A DNA stretch of 48,947 nt from Acephala macrosclerotiorum. Taxonomy: Eukaryota > Ascomycota > Leotiomycetes > Helotiales > Mollisiaceae. The position numbers and the translations under genes are program-made. The stretch is taken from contig MU119549.1 in the NCBI GenBank assembly GCA_014904845.1, positions 1-48,947 of the forward strand, read 5' to 3'. Under the pieces are notes generated by a model, which saw only the letters and a program-made list of their open reading frames with translations, searched no databases and was not told the DNA's origin. How positions within the stretch are numbered: the stretch's first letter is position 1; each line of letters starts with the position of its first letter. Below are positions 44,686 to 48,947 of this stretch, in pieces.

Positions 44686-44973
44686 ACGAGCCTGGGATTA
44701 TAAGTTTGTGTTTTACAAGGCTCTTCGGGCCTTCTCGCTAACAAATAATAAATAAACGTTAAAATTAAATTCCGATTTTTAATTACAAAATCAATTAAAT
44801 TTAAATTGACTTTACAAACTTATTATAACTTTTTATAAATATCGTAATATAAGTTTAAATAATTCTAATTTGTGTGTATTTTATACTTTTAAAATAAAGT
44901 CGAGTTTAATTTTCGTTACTTAAAAACACTTTAAAAAATGCATAAAAAATAAAGACTTATAATCCCAGGCTCG
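44686..44973. mobile_element. TA-flanked MITE, copy 1 (288 bp)
   Basis: Flanked by TA on both sides (44684-44685 and 44974-44975). Ends are near-perfect 19-20 bp inverted repeats (CGAGCCTGGGATTATAAGT). The interior is AT-rich, opening with a GGCTCTTCGGGCC segment, and has no coding capacity. TA duplication and size fit a Tc1/mariner-type MITE. A shorter copy lies at 48203-48410. Confidence 0.85.
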
Positions 44974-44975
44974 TA

Positions 44976-46110
44976 ACTTACTTGAGACGACCCCGCAGCT
45001 TAAAAAGGCTATTTGGCAGGCTGTCGGAACATTTTACTTGAGGGAAAGGGACTTTGGTGCGAATTTAGGCTGCTTTACAGCGACAAGTTGTTTGTGAATG
45101 GTTCGGCTAAAAGCTCAGTATCGATGAACTCAGCAGTCCTAGTTCTCGTCAACTTGAACTTGGCTTCCAGTGAGAGTTAAGGAGTACTGAGGAAGTAAAT
45201 CTGGTGGAGACACTCATGACGGTCGATGATGTCGCCCAGCGATCCTTCTTGGAGGTTTTGAATGCCCGACAAGCTCAGTGGTTTATCGACTCAGCCCACA
45301 TGAATGTCTAGAAGTTGATGGTAGAATGAAGGGAGCCATGATTGAAGCATATTTGATCTTTGAGTTGAGGGAAAAGCCCCAAGTTTAGAAGAGAGAGATC
45401 ACGAGGCAAGCACACTAACACGTGAACAAACCACCACCTGCACTGCTTAACATCAGGAAATTTTTGGGAAAGTGAGTCATAGGGCAATTGCTGATCTCGA
45501 GGCAGCTGCCTAGAAATTGATGCGATTGGGAGCCTCTTCAGTTTCAAAAAGCAAACATGCAAGTGCTGTGCAATACGCCACAATTCAGCAAACACGGCGC
45601 TGCTTGAAATTCGAGTCTCTGCAGATCCTGTGCAAAGTGAGATGAGGGATATATGATACCAAGTATAGTAAGACAAAAGACAAGGAGTCAATGCCCGAGT
45701 CTAGATCAATATTCAGAGAGTAGGCGACGTCCCAGGCTACTTGAGTCGCAGAATAGGAAAGATGAAGATTGCAGTTGCAATAAATGCCTCAAGAAATGAG
45801 GACAATACGATCGAGTTATAGAGGTTCCAAGCGTCGGGCATTGGAATATGGTATGGATGTCCAACAAAAGTTCAGCGAACGAGAACAGAAGCAATGTCCG
45901 ACTCGGCTGAAGATTTTGGAATAGCCCAATGTCCGTCACTAGGCCAACATTGTTTTCCAGGAAACATAGAATAAACTTCACAAACAGATAGAACAATTTT
46001 AAAATGCAATGAATTCATACGAAGTACATTCACAGTTAACGCAAATTACCAAATTCATGCCATGTATCCATCCAAGTTGACTCCACCAACTCCAATCCTT
46101 TATCCGACAC
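44976..46110. other. 1.1 kb intergenic, no supported gene
   Basis: Minus-strand frames 45308-45691 and 45706-45996 (127 and 96 codons) are Leu/Ser/Cys-rich without motifs and probably chance. This is the 3' flank of the P450 gene. Confidence 0.4.
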
Positions 46111-47676
46111 TCAGATATTGCTCCTCTTCTTAATCCCCACCATACACTCCAACGGCTTCCTCAAAAACCCCTCCCTCGTCTCCAACTTATCCTGATACAG
46201 ATCAAACTGATATCTCCTAAACGTCGTAGCCACAATCAACGCCAACTCCATCTCGGCAACATTCCTCCCCACACAAGATCTCGGTCCATAACTAAAAGGA
46301 ATGAACCCATTCTTCTGTCTCTCAGTCAAATTATCCCAACGATCAGGAACGAATTCATCAGCATTGCTGCCCCATATTTCTTTGGAGTGGTGAATGGTGT
46401 ACGAGGGGACGGAGAGGACAGTGTAGGGTGGGAAATGGTGGCCGAAGAGTGAGATTCCTGGTCCCGGGGGTACGACGCGGGGGAGGCCGAGGGCGGAGGT
46501 GGAGTGGATGCGGAGGGTTTCGTTGATGACTTTTTGCATGTATTTTAGGTCCCTGACCATTTCGAAAGATGGGACATCGATCCCTTCTGGGATCGCGTCG
46601 TCAAGTTCCTTCTGCAATTTTTGCAATACGCCAGGTGTCTTGGTGACCCAGTAGAGGATTGCGCATGAGGTGTTGGAGGTTGTGTCTGAGCCGGCGATTA
46701 ATTGGGTCAAGGCTTCCGCGGTGAGTTCTGCTCGACCGAGCTTTTCTCCATTCTCGTCTTTGCCTTCCATTAGTCGGGCTAGGAGATCGACACGCTCGAC
46801 GTCTTGCTTGCCCTCGAGTCTTTGGCTTACTCGGGCGACGGCAATACCAGCCAGGTTCTCAACAGCAGCCACACCTTGCGAGAAGAATGGATCAGGGAGA
46901 TATTTGGCGTACGGCTTGAGCTGAGGAAGACAGCCAAGTGTGCCAGAGACTTCACCACGTCTGTTCAGAACCTGCACTGCTGGTGCGTATTTGATTGGCG
47001 CATCAGGCGTCATTCTGATCTCCGTGATATCCTTTCCTTTCTCCAGCATGCCAAACGGCTGTCCAAATGCAAGATCCCCAATCATATCGAAGGCAAGGTA
47101 GTTGAACCAGTGTAAGCAGTCAATCTTGGCGAATTGACCGTGTGCGTTGGTTGACATTGTGTCCCATTGCTTGACGAAGAGTTCGAGGTTCTGGTGCATG
47201 TAGACTTCGAATTGGCCAATACTCTTTGGAGAGAAGGTATGCGAGACCGTCTTTCGCTTTCGGGTATGTTCTGCTCTGTCTCTGGTGTTGAAGAGACCTC
47301 GTTGGATGGAGACGAATGCATCGTAGAATTCACTGAGGAAATTAGCTGTGAAGCTGCTCAGAACCTGGCAGACTCACGACTTCAAGAACCCATTCCCATG
47401 GCCATAGATCTCCTGAATGGCAGACTCATCTGCCACGCTGACATGGTCCGGTTGGATCCTGACGAGCTTTCCATACTTCTTGTGCGCCGCGTCAACACTG
47501 AGATATCGCTTTCCTTGTCGCGCCTGCAGCATCAACCAGAGATTCGAAAACTTCGCAGCGAATGGACCTGGGATGCTTCGTAGCTCCGTGTTCGAGGTGA
47601 GGTATGGTACGAGGTAGAAGAGCACGAACGCAACCGGTAAAGCCCACGGCGTGAGGATAAAATCAGTGACCGCCAT
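46111..47676 (-). CDS. bphA: Cytochrome P450, CYP53-like (benzoate 4-monooxygenase candidate)
   Basis: Start ATG 47676 in AAAATGGCGG (the TTG start 21 bp upstream is rejected). Exon 1 is 47378-47676, the intron 47333-47377 (GTGAGT...TTCCTCAG, 45 bp, after two bases of a Ser codon) and exon 2 46111-47332. Length is 506 residues. An N-terminal membrane anchor (about residues 4-26) targets the ER. The I-helix A-G-S-D-T-T is at 313-318, E-T-L-R at 371-374, P-D-R-W near 429-432, and the heme loop F-S-Y-G-P-R-S-C-V-G at 446-455 with the thiolate C453. The heme loop, S-I-P-G-P-F and overall length resemble fungal CYP53, which para-hydroxylates benzoate for entry into the beta-ketoadipate pathway and detoxifies plant aromatic acids. 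The CYP53 assignment is from motif memory; the P450 call is certain. Confidence 0.9.
47333..47377 (-). other. Intron of the P450 gene
   Basis: 45 bp, GTGAGT donor, CAGCTAATTTCCTCAG branch/acceptor. Splicing joins F-L-K-S to E-F-Y-D. Confidence 0.85.
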
Positions 47677-48202
47677 TTTGGAGCCGAAGATCGACAATAT
47701 GCAGGGTCTTCAAATGCCAGAAAGAGAAAAAACTCAAGCAACAATCTAATTGTTGAGTATCATGAGTTCGTAGGTGAATGAAAGATTAAAACTGACAGAG
47801 AAGTGAGGTTCAATTATAGTCACCAGCTTCAAGTAACCTAAAAATGCCGTCGTCAGCGTCCGGCTGCCAGTATTTTAGGGTTCGAGTTCACCCCCGCAAT
47901 CATGACGAGCGCCACCAAGTACTGCCCCAGATCCGACGACGCGCTAGAGACGCTAGAACAAGGCTGCCCACCGTCGTTGACCAATGAAAAGGGGTTTATT
48001 AGTCGGTGATCTTTCGGGATGTTTTGAGGTTATTCACATAACTGTGTCAAGATGCAAAATGAGTGAAAGAAGAACTGCCTTTTGTTGTAGCCGTGCTCCA
48101 TTTGCGGGGCTTTGCAGACTTTGGTGGAACAGAAGATCAAGAGAATAGACAGAATCGTCCCGAGAACCCGAGAATCCCATTGCACAACTTTCGTGAGTAT
48201 TA
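47677..48202. other. P450 promoter region and intergenic DNA
   Basis: 5' flank of the P450 gene. No TATA box or operator can be singled out and no gene is supported. Confidence 0.4.
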
Positions 48203-48410
48203 ACGAGCTTAGGATAAGTCTGTATTTTACAGGGCTCTTCGGGCCTTTTTACTAATAAATAAAATAAATAAACGCTAAAACCAAATTTCGATTTTTAATT
48301 ACGAAATTAAATTGGTTTAAATTTACTTTATAAAGTCGTCGAGTTTAGTTTTAATCGCTTAAAAATGCTTTAAAAAATACTTAAAAAACAAACTTATAAT
48401 CTTAGGCTCG
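48203..48410. mobile_element. TA-flanked MITE, copy 2 (208 bp, internal deletion)
   Basis: TA on both sides (48201-48202 and 48411-48412). Ends ACGAGCTTAGGATAAGT and ACTTATAATCTTAGGCTCG match copy 1 with a few, mainly C/T and G/A, changes. It shares the GGGCTCTTCGGGCC segment and AATAAATAAACG block but lacks about 80 bp of the centre of copy 1. No coding capacity. Confidence 0.85.
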
Positions 48411-48412
48411 TA

Positions 48413-48947
48413 AGATGTATGACAGCGGCCGCAACAGCATCGAATCTGACTCGTATATCAGAATCCACAGTGGCTCCTGAAATCCCACATTGTTCTGCAT
48501 TGTTTCTGTAGCATGTGCTGGAGCAATGTTGGCCATATGTACTCGCTCTCAACAACTGCGGCACAATACACAATAGCCTTGCTCGTCCAATGTACGTCAA
48601 TATTCTTAGCCACACTAGTCATATCCCCTCAACGACGGCAGGCAATTTTAGCGTCGCACGGGCCACATCCCCAAGAACACCAAAACATTAAATGTAAACA
48701 AACAATGGAATTATGACCTTATTCTACATGATCCAGCACCCAAAATGCCCCCAAAAGTGATGCAAGATGTGGTATCCGACCCAACAGACCCTGCAACTAA
48801 GAGACCCAACATTCCACCTGCTAAAAAAGCGGGCCAGAGCTTCCAAGGGCTCAAATTACCAGATTTCCCTCTCCATATCAACCTTCCAGCTACAATACAG
48901 CCTTCCAACGCATGGGATATCTTTAGATTGTTTATAAGCACTGAAAT
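48413..48947 (-). other. Right edge; possible partial minus-strand gene
   Basis: A minus-strand frame 48711-48941 is open to near the window edge, with a glycine-rich hydrophobic stretch (A-F-L-A-G-G-M-L-G-L-L-V-A-G) that could be a membrane helix. It may be the last exon of a gene continuing past the edge; ATTTCAG at 48947-48941 could be its acceptor. The rest (48413-48710) holds nothing I can support. Confidence 0.3.

Noticed and set aside
45308..45996. Two minus-strand frames upstream of the MITE
   Set aside because: Composition and lack of motifs suggest chance; no splice relation found.

Overview
The window looks like filamentous ascomycete (Pezizomycotina) nuclear DNA. Short GT-AG introns of 45-96 bp with RCTRAC-like branch sites, a cytochrome P450 of the CYP53 type, a cellular RNA-dependent RNA polymerase, and long AT-rich blocks with the C-to-T/G-to-A signature of repeat-induced point mutation (RIP) all fit. 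The class (possibly Leotiomycetes) is inference from gene content only.

Layout. (1) 1-9375 is mostly RIP-saturated repeat DNA, with a 75-nt poly-A at the left edge, an islet at 2.27-3.08 kb holding the remnant of an acidic-repeat gene, and two copies of a terminal-inverted-repeat element. (2) 9376-16530 is a GC-normal locus split by a complete LTR retrotransposon (10223-15398, minus orientation). It has 136-bp LTRs, a perfect 5-bp target duplication, a half-tRNA-type primer site and a polypurine tract, but its interior is destroyed by RIP. (3) 16531-21480 is the most interesting locus: a caspase-like peptidase gene followed at once by an RNA-dependent RNA polymerase gene. A phase-compatible canonical intron joins the two reading frames, predicting a caspase/transmembrane/RdRP fusion of about 1591 residues. 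(4) 22985-32510 is a second AT-rich block with a 10-N assembly gap. (5) 32.6-35.5 kb holds two damaged fungal genes: an uncharacterised family member with an internal stop, and a PD-(D/E)XK-like protein with a frameshift. (6) 35.9-48.9 kb is ordinary genic DNA. It contains a SAM-dependent methyltransferase interrupted by a 254-bp insertion, two conserved small proteins of unknown role, an intracellular GH43 glycosidase with one intron, a CYP53-like benzoate 4-hydroxylase candidate, and two copies of a TA-flanked MITE.

How the parts relate. The intact genes do not form one pathway. CYP53 and GH43 are catabolic (aromatic acid and hemicellulose-derived sugars) and the methyltransferase resembles those of fungal secondary metabolism. 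The caspase/RdRP locus is the only apparent system: it physically couples a cell-death-type protease domain with RNA-silencing machinery and sits between two RIP-inactivated transposon blocks. All function calls come from motifs read by eye; no database search was run.
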